The position numbers and the translations under genes are program-made. 64,000 nt of DNA from Geodermatophilus africanus (GTDB lineage Bacteria > Actinomycetota > Actinomycetes > Mycobacteriales > Geodermatophilaceae), in assembly GCF_900107105.1 (NCBI RefSeq), contig NZ_FNOT01000014.1, positions 1 through 64,000 of the forward strand, given 5' to 3'. The notes below the pieces were generated by a model, which saw only the letters and a program-made list of their open reading frames with translations, was not told the DNA's origin and searched no databases. Shown here piece by piece: positions 53,363 to 62,012 of the stretch (position 1 is the stretch's first letter; the number at the start of each line of letters is the position of its first letter).

Positions 53363-54583
53363 ATGAACACCGTCCTGCCGCTGCTCGAGGCCCCGCCCCG
53401 GACCCTGCAGCTCCCCGACCGCGCCCGCGAGGGGCTGGCCCGCACGCCCTTCGGGCTGTACGTCCACGTGCCCTTCTGCGCCACCCGATGCGGCTACTGC
53501 GACTTCAACACCTACACCGCTGACGAGCTGGGGCCCGGCGCCAGCCGCGCCGAGTACGCCGGCACCGCGGTCGCCGAGCTCCGCCAGGCCGCCGAGACCC
53601 TCGGCCCGGACCTGCCGACGGTCTCGACCGTCTTCGTCGGCGGCGGCACGCCCACCCTGCTGGCCGCCGACGACCTCGCCGCCGTGCTCGCCGCGGTCCG
53701 CGAGCTGTTCCCGGTCGCGGACGACGTCGAGGTCACCACCGAGGCCAACCCCGAGACCGTGACGCCGGCGTCCCTGGCCACCCTGCGCGCGGCCGGGTTC
53801 ACCCGGATCAGCCTCGGAATGCAGTCCGCCGCCGAGCACGTGCTCGCCGTCCTCGACCGGCGGCACACCCCCGGCCGCGCCGTCGAGGCGGCCCGCGAGG
53901 CCCGCGCGGCCGGGTTCGAGCACGTCAACCTGGACCTGATCTACGGGACGCCGGGGGAGACCGACGCCGACTGGGCCGCCTCGCTCGACGCCGTCCTCAC
54001 CGCTCCCGTCGACCACGTCAGCGCCTACGCGCTCATCGTCGAGGACGGCACCCGGCTGGCCCGCCGCATCGACCGCGGGGAGCTGCCCCTGCCCGACGAC
54101 GACGTGCTCGCCGACCGCTACGAGCAGGCCGACGCGACCCTGCACGCCGCCGGGTTCGACTGGTACGAGGTCTCCAACTGGGCCCGCGGCGAGGCCGCCC
54201 GCTGCCGGCACAACGAGCTCTACTGGGCCAACGCGAACTGGTGGGGCGTCGGACCCGGCGCGCACAGTCACGTCGGCGGGCTGCGGTGGTGGAACGTCAA
54301 GCACCCGGCCGCGTACGCCGGCCGGCTGCTGCGCGGAGAGAGCCCGGTGCAGGACACCGAGCTGCTCGACGACGACGATCGCGCGCTGGAGACGGTGATG
54401 CTGGGCCTGCGGCTGCGCGAGGGGCTGCCCCTGACCGCGCTGTCGGAGGTGGGCCGGGCCCGCGCCGCCGACGCCGTGGTCCGCGGGCTGCTCGAGCCGG
54501 GTGCGCACGCCGCCGGCCGCGCTGTCCTCACCGACCGCGGCCGCCTGCTCGCCGACGCCCTGGTGCGCGACCTCACGGATTAA
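53363..54583 (+). CDS. hemW: HemW-like radical SAM protein
   Basis: 406 aa. GLYVHVPFCATRCGYCDFNTY carries the CxxxCxxC cluster motif plus the extra Cys typical of HemW; VFVGGGTPTLL, RISLGMQS and NLDLIYGTPGET follow, and a C-terminal HemN-like domain closes it. HemW proteins bind heme and do not act as coproporphyrinogen oxidases. Only TAA stop in the window. In many actinobacteria hemW stands next to hrcA-dnaJ, here 5 kb away. Confidence 0.92.
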   Translation: MNTVLPLLEAPPRTLQLPDRAREGLARTPFGLYVHVPFCATRCGYCDFNTYTADELGPGASRAEYAGTAVAELRQAAETLGPDLPTVSTVFVGGGTPTLLAADDLAAVLAAVRELFPVADDVEVTTEANPETVTPASLATLRAAGFTRISLGMQSAAEHVLAVLDRRHTPGRAVEAAREARAAGFEHVNLDLIYGTPGETDADWAASLDAVLTAPVDHVSAYALIVEDGTRLARRIDRGELPLPDDDVLADRYEQADATLHAAGFDWYEVSNWARGEAARCRHNELYWANANWWGVGPGAHSHVGGLRWWNVKHPAAYAGRLLRGESPVQDTELLDDDDRALETVMLGLRLREGLPLTALSEVGRARAADAVVRGLLEPGAHAAGRAVLTDRGRLLADALVRDLTD

Positions 54584-54587
54584 CAGA

Positions 54588-54642
54588 GGACCACCCTTCC
54601 CCCCACGCCTCGCAGGCTCGGGGCGGGACCCTAAAGGTGGCC
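54588..54642. terminator. hairpin repeat copy 1 after hemW
   Basis: Stem GGACCACCCTT (54588-54598) with AAAGGTGGCC (54633-54642); loop text CACGCCTCGCAGGCTCGGGGCGGG. Starts 5 bases past the hemW stop. Confidence 0.7.
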
Positions 54643-54669
54643 GCCATCCCGCCGTTCCCCGGGGTAGCA

Positions 54670-54723
54670 GGACCCCGTCCCTCTCACCGCTCGCAGGCTC
54701 GCGGTGAGCCTCTGGACGGGGCC
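54670..54723. terminator. hairpin repeat copy 2 after hemW
   Basis: Outer stem GGACCCCGTCC (54670-54680) with GGACGGGGCC (54714-54723); inner stem CTCACCG with CGGTGAG around the CTCGCAGGCTC loop. Serves the minus-strand SRPBCC gene. Confidence 0.75.
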
Positions 54724-54748
54724 GTCCCGGGTGCGGCGCCGTGCCGGG

Positions 54749-55174
54749 TCAGGCCCCGGGCTCGGCCGCGACCCCGGCCAGGCGCGGCAGGACCACGTCC
54801 CGCCAGCCGGGGCCCATGCGGTCGAGCGCGTCGCGGTCCCGCTTCCGTGCGAGGTCGAAGCCGCTGTGCTGCAGCAGGAGCCGTGTCCCCCTGCCCTCCG
54901 GGACGAGCCGCCAGGTGAGCGTCCAGGTCGCGGTGAACGTGTGGACGAGCCGCTCGGGCTCGACCACCTCGAGCACCTCGCAAGGCACCGCACCCCAGCC
55001 GGGCATGTCGAGGTGGAACCGGTGACCCACGTGCGGGGCGATGTCCCCGGGCGCCCACCAACGAGCGAGCAACTCCGGCTCGGTGATGGTCCGCCACACC
55101 CGGGCGGGGTCGGCGTCGACGTACTGGTCGACTTCGATGCTGCCCGTGCGGGCGCTCTCGTCGGTCCCGGTCAC
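54749..55174 (-). CDS. SRPBCC/AHSA1 family protein
   Basis: 141 aa START-like helix-grip fold: EVDQYVDADPARVWRTITEPELLARWWAPGDIAPHVGHRFHLDMPG and LTWRLVPEGRGTRLLLQHSGF. Members of this branch are often paired with an ArsR repressor, as here (overlap ATGA). They may bind a hydrophobic ligand; function unknown. Confidence 0.85.
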   Translation of the reverse strand: MTGTDESARTGSIEVDQYVDADPARVWRTITEPELLARWWAPGDIAPHVGHRFHLDMPGWGAVPCEVLEVVEPERLVHTFTATWTLTWRLVPEGRGTRLLLQHSGFDLARKRDRDALDRMGPGWRDVVLPRLAGVAAEPGA

Positions 55175-55482
55175 GTGTCCTCCTCGGCGACGTCGGCGAG
55201 CGAGCGCAGCCGCGCACGCCAGAGGTGCTCGAACGGGTGCAGCCAGTCCTCGACCTCGGCGAGCGGCTCGGCCGTGAGGTGGTAGCGCCGCTGACGCCCC
55301 ACCGGCACGTCGCGGACCAGTTCCGCCCGCCGCAGCACGGAGAGGTGTTCGGCGACCGCGGGGCGACTCAGGTCGAACTGCTCGGCGAGGTCGCCCGCTG
55401 TCCGTGGTCCCCCGGCGAGGAGCTGCAGGAGCCGCCGACGTACCGGGTGCGCCAGCGCGAGGAAGACGCTGTCATCGGGCAC
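55171..55482 (-). CDS. ArsR family transcriptional regulator
   Basis: 103 aa. SVFLALAHPVRRRLLQLLAGGPRTAGDLAEQFDLSRPAVAEHLSVLRRAELVRDVPVGRQRRYHLTAEPLAEVEDW is a winged helix without the ELCVC metal motif, so it probably senses something other than a metal. GTG 55482 preferred; longer versions would start inside the operator boxes. First gene of the ArsR/SRPBCC pair. Confidence 0.88.
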   Translation of the reverse strand: MPDDSVFLALAHPVRRRLLQLLAGGPRTAGDLAEQFDLSRPAVAEHLSVLRRAELVRDVPVGRQRRYHLTAEPLAEVEDWLHPFEHLWRARLRSLADVAEEDT

Positions 55483-55499
55483 ACCGCAAGGATGCGTCG

Positions 55500-55534
55500 G
55501 ACATGTCCGACATGTCAACTGGGCCCGACACGTC
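55500..55534 (-). promoter_or_regulatory. triple GACAYGTC box upstream of arsR
   Basis: GACATGTC at 55500-55507 and 55509-55516 and GACACGTC at 55527-55534, each a self-complementary or near-palindromic octamer. A related TGACAGATGTCA follows at 55568-55579. The array lies between arsR and the divergent ABC operon. Confidence 0.65.
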
Positions 55535-55640
55535 AGATGGTGTCGTCACGCCACGACCGGACGACGGCTGACAGATGTCAGACGCAGGTCGCGACGTCCC
55601 GCACTACTGCCGACGGGCCGTTGACCAGCACGCTCGTCCC

Positions 55641-56525
55641 GTGCCTCCCGACGCCCTCGCCCTCAGCGGCCTGACGGTCCGCCACGGTGGCGTCCTCGCC
55701 GTGGACCGCCTCGACCTGCGCATCGGCCGCGGTGAGACCGTCGCGCTGCTGGGCCCCAACGGCGCGGGCAAGTCCTCCACCGTCAGCGCCGTCCTGGGGT
55801 TGCTGCGGCCCCACGCCGGCACCGTCGAGGTGCTCGGCCGCGCCCCGGGCGACGCGGTCCGGGCCGGCTGCGTCGGCGCGATGCTCCAGCACGGCGGCCT
55901 GCCCGGCGAGGCGCGCGTCGGCGAGGTGCTCCACCTGGTCCGCTGCAGTTACGCCGACCCGTGGCCGCTCGACGACCTGGTCGCCACCACCGGCATCGGC
56001 GGGCTGCTCGGCCGCGACGTCGACGCGCTCTCCGGCGGCCAGCGGCAGCGGGTGCTGCTGGCGCTCGCGCTGGCCGGTCAGCCGCCGCTGCTGCTGCTCG
56101 ACGAGCCCACCTCGGCGATGGACGTCGAGGGCCGCCGCGCCTTCTGGACGACGATGCGCGACCTCGCCGACCGCGGCACCACCGTCGTCTTCGCCACCCA
56201 CCACCTCCACGAGGCCGACGCCGTCGCCGACCGGGTCGTGGTCATGGCCGCCGGCCGGGTGGTCGCCGACGGACCCTCCGCCGCGGTCCGATCGGCCGTC
56301 GCCGGGCGCACCGTCCGCTTCACCGCACCCGGCGCGGCGACCTTCGACCGCGTCCCCGGTGTCACCGGTGCGACCCGGCTGGGCGGCACGGTCGCCCTGG
56401 CCACCACGGACGTCGAGGCCACGCTGCGCGCGCTGCTCGCCGACGGCGTCGCGCTCGCCGACCTCGAGGTCCGCGGCGCCAGCCTCGAGGACGCCGTCCT
56501 GTCGCTGGTCGGAGGCGCGCGATGA
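55641..56525 (+). CDS. ABC-2 type exporter ATPase
   Basis: 294 aa. LGPNGAGKSSTVSAVLGL (Walker A), LSGGQRQR signature, LLLLDEPTSAMD (Walker B), ATHHLHEAD (H-loop); a C-terminal extension of about 80 residues is typical of the CcmA/DrrA-like drug exporters. GTG start preferred; ATG 55575 would add 22 unconserved residues. Stop overlaps the permease (ATGA). Confidence 0.9.
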   Translation: MPPDALALSGLTVRHGGVLAVDRLDLRIGRGETVALLGPNGAGKSSTVSAVLGLLRPHAGTVEVLGRAPGDAVRAGCVGAMLQHGGLPGEARVGEVLHLVRCSYADPWPLDDLVATTGIGGLLGRDVDALSGGQRQRVLLALALAGQPPLLLLDEPTSAMDVEGRRAFWTTMRDLADRGTTVVFATHHLHEADAVADRVVVMAAGRVVADGPSAAVRSAVAGRTVRFTAPGAATFDRVPGVTGATRLGGTVALATTDVEATLRALLADGVALADLEVRGASLEDAVLSLVGGAR

Positions 56526-57262
56526 GCCCGCTGCTCGTCTTCCAGCTGCGCCGGGTGGCCCGCAACCGGCAGTTCTTCTTCTTCACCGTGCTGCTGCCGG
56601 CGCTGTTCACGGTGTTCTTCACGCGGGTGTTCGCCGGGACGCCGGGCGGCGTCAGCCCCGAGCAGGCCGCGGCCACGATGGTCGCGATGATGTCCTACGG
56701 CGCCATCGGGGCGGCCCTGGGCGCCACCGTCCGGCTCTCCTTCGACCGGGCGTCGGGCTGGCTGCGCCAGCTGCGGGTGACGCCGGTGCCGCAGACCTCG
56801 GTGGTCGCCGTCGACGTCGCCGTCGGCATGCTGCTGACCCTCCCGCCGGTGGTCGTCGTCGCGCTGACCGGCCGGTTCGTCAACGGCGTGCGGCTGGCGC
56901 CGGGCGAGTGGGCCGGCCTGGTCGGCGTCCTGTGGCTGGGGTCGGCAGTGTTCGTCGCGCTCGGCCTGCTGCTCGGCTGGGCGCTGGAGGAGAAGGCCGC
57001 GGGCGGGGCGGTCGGCATCATCGGGACCGTGCTGGCCGCGCTCGGCGGGCTGTGGGTGCCGGTCGAGCTGTTCCCGTCCGCCCTGCGTGCGGTGGCGCAC
57101 GGCCTGCCGTCGTACTGGTACGCCGAGGTCGGCCGGGCGGCGGCGGGGGGCGGGCTGCCACCGGTGCCCGCGGTCGCCGCGCTGGTCGGGTTCGCCGCGG
57201 TGTTCGGCGGGCTCGCGGTGCTCGTGGCCCGGCGCCGTCCGCTGACCGCCGTCGCGGGCTGA
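56522..57262 (+). CDS. ABC-2 type permease
   Basis: 246 aa. Six hydrophobic segments: FFFFTVLLPALFTVFF, AAATMVAMMSYGAIGAALG, VVAVDVAVGMLLTLPPVVVV, WAGLVGVLWLGSAVFVALGLLLG, GAVGIIGTVLAALGGLWVP, and a last one near the end. The LWVPVELFPSALRAVAHGLPSYWYAEVGR loop is typical of DrrB-like transporters. Coupled to the ATPase before and the kinase after. Confidence 0.88.
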   Translation: MSPLLVFQLRRVARNRQFFFFTVLLPALFTVFFTRVFAGTPGGVSPEQAAATMVAMMSYGAIGAALGATVRLSFDRASGWLRQLRVTPVPQTSVVAVDVAVGMLLTLPPVVVVALTGRFVNGVRLAPGEWAGLVGVLWLGSAVFVALGLLLGWALEEKAAGGAVGIIGTVLAALGGLWVPVELFPSALRAVAHGLPSYWYAEVGRAAAGGGLPPVPAVAALVGFAAVFGGLAVLVARRRPLTAVAG

Positions 57263-58392
57263 TGGAGCTACGGTCGGGCGCCGTGGACCCCCGCCCCCGC
57301 TGGTATCGCATCGGCTGGGCGCTGCCCTGGCTGCTGTTCCAGTTCTTCCCGGTCGCCGACCTGGTCACCACCGACCGGCCGCTCGCCGTACGGCTGGTCG
57401 CCGGCGCCGGCCTGCTGGTCTTCACCGCCGTATACCTCGACGTGTTCCGGCGCGCCTTCGACCGCTGCTGGAGCGGCTCGGTGCTCGGCCGGCTCGCCGT
57501 CGTCGCCGGGCTCGGCGTCGCGCTGGCCGTCTGGCTGGGCCCGTCGTGGGCGGGGCTGCTGATCTACGTGTCGGCGGCGTCGGCAGCGGCGCTGCCGACA
57601 CGGTGGGTGTGGCCGGCCGTCGTCGCCGCGGCCGCCGTCTGCGCGGCGGTGCTCGTCGTCCACGGCGATTACGGGCTGCTCATCCTGCCCGTGCTGTGCC
57701 TGCTCACCGCCTTCGCGCTGCGCGGCACCCGGCACCTGGTCTCGGTGAACGCCGAGCTGGCCGAAGCCCGCGAGGAGCTGGCGCGCAACGCCGTCGCCGA
57801 GGAGCGGCTGCGCTTCGCCCGCGACCTGCACGACCTGCTCGGCCACAGCCTGTCGCTCATCGCGCTCAAGAGCGAGCTGGCCGGCCGGCTCGCCGAGACC
57901 GACCCGGCGCGGGCGAGGGCGGAGATGGCCGACGTCGAGATTGCCGCCCGCCGGGCGCTGGCCGAGGTCCGCGACGCGGTCAGCGGCTACCGGCAGGTCA
58001 GCTGCGCCCAGGCGCTGGCAGAGGCCCGCGCGGCGCTGTCGGGCGCCGGCATCGCCGTCCGGCTGCCCACGCGGGTGCCGGCGCTGCCCGGCCCGGTCGA
58101 CGCGGCGCTGGGCTGGGTGGTCCGCGAGGCGACCACGAACGTGCTGCGGCACAGCGGCGCCCGCGCGGTGACCGTCACGCTCACCGAGGACGGCGCCGAG
58201 GCGGTGCTCGCCGTCGCCGACGACGGCCGCGGCCCGGCCGACGACACCGGGCCCGGCTCCGGCCTGACCGGCCTGGCCGAGCGGGTGGGCGCGCTGGGTG
58301 GGTCCCTCACGGGCGGCGCGGGGCGGAACGGCGGCTACGAGCTGCGCGCCGTCCTGCCGCTCGCGCCGGTGCCCGCCGGGGCGGCGCGGTGA
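57262..58392 (+). CDS. NarL-type sensor histidine kinase
   Basis: 376 aa. About five N-terminal membrane helices (WALPWLLFQFFPV to YGLLILPVLCLLTAF) with no large outer domain, a HisKA_3 box ERLRFARDLHDLLGHSLS (phospho-His near 191) and an ATPase domain (EATTNVLRHSGA, DDGRGP, GLAERVGALGGSL). DesK-like layout. It probably senses envelope or drug stress and controls the exporter just upstream. Confidence 0.9.
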   Translation: MELRSGAVDPRPRWYRIGWALPWLLFQFFPVADLVTTDRPLAVRLVAGAGLLVFTAVYLDVFRRAFDRCWSGSVLGRLAVVAGLGVALAVWLGPSWAGLLIYVSAASAAALPTRWVWPAVVAAAAVCAAVLVVHGDYGLLILPVLCLLTAFALRGTRHLVSVNAELAEAREELARNAVAEERLRFARDLHDLLGHSLSLIALKSELAGRLAETDPARARAEMADVEIAARRALAEVRDAVSGYRQVSCAQALAEARAALSGAGIAVRLPTRVPALPGPVDAALGWVVREATTNVLRHSGARAVTVTLTEDGAEAVLAVADDGRGPADDTGPGSGLTGLAERVGALGGSLTGGAGRNGGYELRAVLPLAPVPAGAAR

Positions 58393-58994
58393 TCCGCGTG
58401 CTGGTGGCCGAGGACCAGTCGATGGTCCGCGGCGCGCTCCGGGCGCTGCTGGAGCTGGAGGAGGACATCACCGTCGTCGCGGAGGTCGGCCGCGGCGACG
58501 AGGTGCTCGCGGCGGCGCGGGAGCACCGTCCCGACGTCGCGCTGCTCGACATCGAGATGCCCGGCCGGGACGGCATCGAGGCCGCGCGGGAGCTGGCCGC
58601 GCAGCTGCCCGCCGTGCGCGCCGTCGTCCTCACGACTTTCGGGCGGCCGGGCTTCCTGCGCCGCGCCATGGAGGTCGGCGCGGCCGGGTTCCTGGTCAAG
58701 GACGCGCCGGTCGCCGAGCTCGCCAAGGCCATCCGCGCCGTCGTCGCCGGGGAGCGGGTGATCGACCGGGAACTCGCCGCCGCGGCGCTGGCGCTGGGCG
58801 CCACGCCGCTGTCGGCCCGGGAGGCCGACGTGCTGCGGGAGGCCGCCGACGGCGCGACCGTGGCCGACATCGCCCGCCGGCTGTTCCTCTCCGAGGGGAC
58901 GGTGCGCAACTACCTGTCCTCGGCGATCGGCAAGACCGGCGCGCGCACCCGGGTCGAGGCCGCCCGCGTGGCGGCCGACAAGGGCTGGCTGTGA
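58389..58994 (+). CDS. NarL/LuxR-type response regulator
   Basis: 201 aa. Receiver: acidic pocket at D9, phospho-Asp D54 (ALLDIEMPG), conserved T/K (LTTFGRPGF, VKDAP). C-terminal LuxR HTH: LSAREADVLREAADGATVADIARRLFLSEGTVRNYLSSAIGKTGARTRVEA. GTG start overlaps the kinase stop. DesR/LiaR-like pair for the adjacent ABC exporter. Confidence 0.93.
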   Translation: MIRVLVAEDQSMVRGALRALLELEEDITVVAEVGRGDEVLAAAREHRPDVALLDIEMPGRDGIEAARELAAQLPAVRAVVLTTFGRPGFLRRAMEVGAAGFLVKDAPVAELAKAIRAVVAGERVIDRELAAAALALGATPLSAREADVLREAADGATVADIARRLFLSEGTVRNYLSSAIGKTGARTRVEAARVAADKGWL

Positions 58995-59016
58995 GACAGG
59001 ACCCTCGTGCCCCGAC

Positions 59017-59177
59017 GGCCCCGTCCCCAGGCTCGCCCCGAGCCCGACCGGCCCCGTCCAGAGGCTCGCCGCGAGCCCGACCGGCCCCCTTGCAGGGTCC
59101 CGCCGCGAGCTTGCGAGTGGCGGGGGGCAAGGGGGTCCTTCCCGAGGAGGACGGGGTCCTTTCCGAGGACGGGGTCC
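59017..59177. repeat. triple-nested hairpin repeat
   Basis: Left arms GGCCCCGTCC at 59017-59026 and 59050-59059, then a complete hairpin GGCCCCCTTGC (59083-59093) / GCAAGGGGGTCC (59127-59138), then right arms GGACGGGGTCC at 59149-59159 and 59167-59177. Each left arm is followed by AGGCTCGCC-GAGCCCGACC text; the right arms are preceded by CCGAG. Three copies lie inside one another between two convergent genes. Confidence 0.75.
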
Positions 59178-59179
59178 TG

Positions 59180-59482
59180 CTACTGCTGCGGGTCCGGCAC
59201 CGGCGGCTGGACGGAGATCGTCGCGGTCGGGGGGCCCACCCGCTCGGCCGGGACCAGCGTGTCGAGGTCGAGCACCCGCACGTGGATGACGTTGCGCTGC
59301 TGGAGCGCGGCCCGCAGCGCGCGGTGCAGGCCGTCCTCGAGGTAGAGCTCGCCCTTCCACTGGACGGCGTGCGGGAACAGGTCGCCGTAGAAGGTGGAGT
59401 CCTCGGCGAGCAGGGTGTCCAGGGCCAGCTCGCGCTTGGTGGTGGTGAGGGTGTCCAGCCGGATCTGCCGCGGTGGGATCAT
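59180..59482 (-). CDS. conserved ParB-like small protein (Rv2375 type)
   Basis: 100 aa. IPPRQIRLDTLTTTKRELALDTLLAEDSTFYGDLFPHAVQWKGELYLEDGLHRALRAALQQRNVIHVRVLDLD. The LYLEDGLHRALRA stretch resembles the ParB/Srx DGxHR nucleotide-binding motif. A similar small gene neighbours hrcA in mycobacteria. Function unknown. Ends in TAG. Confidence 0.75.
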   Translation of the reverse strand: MIPPRQIRLDTLTTTKRELALDTLLAEDSTFYGDLFPHAVQWKGELYLEDGLHRALRAALQQRNVIHVRVLDLDTLVPAERVGPPTATISVQPPVPDPQQ

Positions 59483-59684
59483 CGCCCAGTCCCGCGTCGC
59501 CAGCCCGTGGTCGGGATAGGGCCGGCCGTTCCGGACCGCCTTAAAGATCAGGGGATCGACCTCCGCTCTACGCCGCCCGGTGCGGGCACTGGACCGCGGC
59601 CCACCCTATCGGCCGTCCCCGGCCGACGGCGCCGCCCGCCCTCGTCGGCTCCACGACGGAACCGGCCTCCCGACGTATGCTGAT

Positions 59685-59711
59685 CTGGCACTCTGTCCGC
59701 GCGAGTGCCAG
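59685..59711 (+). promoter_or_regulatory. CIRCE element upstream of hrcA
   Basis: Perfect inverted repeat CTGGCACTC-9-GAGTGCCAG, the HrcA operator. A TATGCT hexamer (59676-59681) just before it is a likely -10. Confidence 0.9.
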
Positions 59712-59793
59712 CGCCCGCGACCCGCCGTCCGGGCGCCGGGGGCTCCGGGAGGAGCGCCGCCCGACGCGTCGACCGGTACGGGGAGGTGTCACC

Positions 59794-60816
59794 GTGGCGC
59801 ACGACGAGCGCCGCCTGCAGGTCCTGCGGGCGATTGTCCAGGACTACGTCTCTACCAACGACCCGGTGGGCAGCAAGGCCCTCGCCGAACGGCACGACCT
59901 CGGCGTCTCGCCGGCCACCATCCGCAACGACATGGCCGTGCTCGAGGAGCAGGGCTACATCACCCAGCCGCACACCAGCGCCGGGCGGGTCCCCACCGAC
60001 AAGGGCTACCGGCTCTTCGTGGACCGGCTCTCGGCGGTCAAGCCGCTGTCGGTGGCGGAGCGGCGGGCGATCGAGCGCTTCCTGGACGGCGCGGTCGACC
60101 TCCACGACATCCTCAGCCGGACGGTGCGGCTGCTGGCCCAGCTGACCCACCAGGTCGCCGTCGTCCAGTACCCGACGCTGTTGCGCAGCGCCGTCCGCCA
60201 CCTCGAGGTGGTGCAGGTGGCCACCGCCCGGCTGCTGCTGGTGCTGATCACCGACACCGGCCGGGTGGAACAGCGGCTGGTCGAGTGCCCGGTGGACGTC
60301 GACCGCGACGACGTCGCCGAGCTGCGCGCGCTGCTCAATCAGACCTTCGCCGGGGCCAAGCTCGCCGACGCCGCCGGCCTGGTGCCCGACCTGCTGGAGA
60401 CCGCGCCGCCGAACCTGCGCCGGCTGATCGCCGCGATCGGCGCGGTCCTGGTCGAGACGCTCGTGGAGCCGGGGGAGGATCGCCTCGTCATCGGCGGGAC
60501 GGCGAACCTCGCGCAGGTCGCGGTCGACTTCCCCGGCAGCCTGCGACCACTGCTGGAGGCGTTGGAAGAACAGGTCGTCGTCCTGCGGTTGATCAGCGAG
60601 GTGGACACCGGCGGCGCCGTGCTCGTGCGGATCGGCGAGGAGAACGCCCACGAGGCGCTCTCCGGCGCGTCGGTCGTCTCCGTGGGGTACGGCTCAGGGG
60701 AACGCGCCCTCGGCGGGCTGGGCATCGTCGGCCCGACCCGCATGGACTACCCGACCAACATGGCCGCGGTGCGCGCCGTGGCCCGCTACGTCGGCCAGAT
60801 CCTGGCCGAGAGCTGA
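59794..60816 (+). CDS. hrcA: heat-shock repressor HrcA
   Basis: 340 aa. [72 protein letters not shown] is the N-terminal winged helix; [38 protein letters not shown] the conserved end. It represses through the CIRCE 83 bases upstream. GTG start with GGGGAGG; dnaJ follows after 16 bases. Confidence 0.96.
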   Translation: MAHDERRLQVLRAIVQDYVSTNDPVGSKALAERHDLGVSPATIRNDMAVLEEQGYITQPHTSAGRVPTDKGYRLFVDRLSAVKPLSVAERRAIERFLDGAVDLHDILSRTVRLLAQLTHQVAVVQYPTLLRSAVRHLEVVQVATARLLLVLITDTGRVEQRLVECPVDVDRDDVAELRALLNQTFAGAKLADAAGLVPDLLETAPPNLRRLIAAIGAVLVETLVEPGEDRLVIGGTANLAQVAVDFPGSLRPLLEALEEQVVVLRLISEVDTGGAVLVRIGEENAHEALSGASVVSVGYGSGERALGGLGIVGPTRMDYPTNMAAVRAVARYVGQILAES

Positions 60817-60832
60817 GGTAAGAGACTTCTCG

Positions 60833-61957
60833 ATGGCAACCGACTACTACGGCGTGCTGGGCCTGGCCCGCGGAGCCTCCGACAACGAGATCAAGAAGGC
60901 CTACCGTCGGCTGGCCCGGGACCTGCACCCGGACGTCAACCCCGACCCCGGGGCCAAGGAGCGCTTCCAGGAGGTCAGCCGCGCCTACCAGGCGCTGACC
61001 GACCCGGAGAAGCGCCGCATCGTCGACCTCGGCGGCGACCCCTTCGACAACGGCGCGGGCGCCGGGGCCGGCGGGTTCGGCGGAGCGGGGTTCGGCGGGC
61101 TCGGCGACATCATGGATGCCTTCTTCGGCGGCGGGGCGACCACGCGCGGCCCGCGCAGCCGGGTGCGCGCCGGCGGCGACGCGCTCATCCGGCTCGACCT
61201 CGACCTCGACGAGACGGTGTTCGGGACCACCAAGGACATCACCGTCGACACCGCCGTCCTCTGCGACTCCTGCACCGGAGCCGGCACCGCGCCCGGCACC
61301 CACCCGACCACCTGCGTGACCTGCTCGGGCCGCGGCGAGGTGCAGAGCGTGCAGCGCTCCTTCCTCGGCCAGGTCGTGGCCACCCGCCCGTGCCCGACCT
61401 GCGCCGGCACCGGCCAGGTCATCCCCGAGCCCTGCCCCAAGTGCGGCGGCGACGGCCGGGTGCGGGCCCGGCGGACGATCCCGGTCAAGGTCCCGGCCGG
61501 TGTCGAGGACGGCATGCGCATCCGGCTCACCGGCCACGGCGAGGTCGGCCCCGGCGGCGGGCCCGCGGGCGACCTGTACGTGGAGATCGCCGAGCGGCCG
61601 CATGACGTCTTCACCCGGGACGGCGAGGACCTGCACTGCCGGGTCACCCTGCCGATGACGGCCGCCGCGCTGGGCACCACCCTGACCCTCGACACCCTCG
61701 ACGGGCAGGAGGAGGTCGACATCCGGCCGGGCACCCAGTCGGGCAGCGTGCTGACCCTGCGCGCCAAGGGGGCGCCGCGGTTGCGTGCCACCGGCCGCGG
61801 CAACCTGATGGTGCACGTGGAGGTCGAGACGCCGACCCGGCTGGACGCCGAGCAGGAGAAGCTGCTGCGCGAGCTGGCGTCGCTCCGCGGCGAGGACCGC
61901 CCGGCCGCCGCCGGTGCCGAGGGACACGGCGGGCTCTTCTCCCGGCTGTTCAAGTGA
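60833..61957 (+). CDS. dnaJ: chaperone DnaJ
   Basis: Hsp40 cochaperone of DnaK. 374 aa. J domain with HPD (LHPDVNP), Gly-rich linker with [10 protein letters not shown], four zinc-finger repeats ([32 protein letters not shown]) and the C-terminal substrate domain. As the gene after hrcA it corresponds to DnaJ2. HrcA/CIRCE controls it. Confidence 0.96.
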   Translation: MATDYYGVLGLARGASDNEIKKAYRRLARDLHPDVNPDPGAKERFQEVSRAYQALTDPEKRRIVDLGGDPFDNGAGAGAGGFGGAGFGGLGDIMDAFFGGGATTRGPRSRVRAGGDALIRLDLDLDETVFGTTKDITVDTAVLCDSCTGAGTAPGTHPTTCVTCSGRGEVQSVQRSFLGQVVATRPCPTCAGTGQVIPEPCPKCGGDGRVRARRTIPVKVPAGVEDGMRIRLTGHGEVGPGGGPAGDLYVEIAERPHDVFTRDGEDLHCRVTLPMTAAALGTTLTLDTLDGQEEVDIRPGTQSGSVLTLRAKGAPRLRATGRGNLMVHVEVETPTRLDAEQEKLLRELASLRGEDRPAAAGAEGHGGLFSRLFK

Positions 61958-62012
61958 GCTCGCTCCTGCCCGGGGCGTCGCCGCGGCCGACGAGCGCCGG
62001 CGGGGAGCGCGC

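Noticed and set aside
59180-59182. TAG at the end of the ParB-like gene (and five other TAG stops) as hidden selenocysteine codons
   Set aside because: Extending each frame past the TAG gives only terminator, repeat or antisense text, and the proteins are already full length; no SECIS-like hairpin sits in the expected place.
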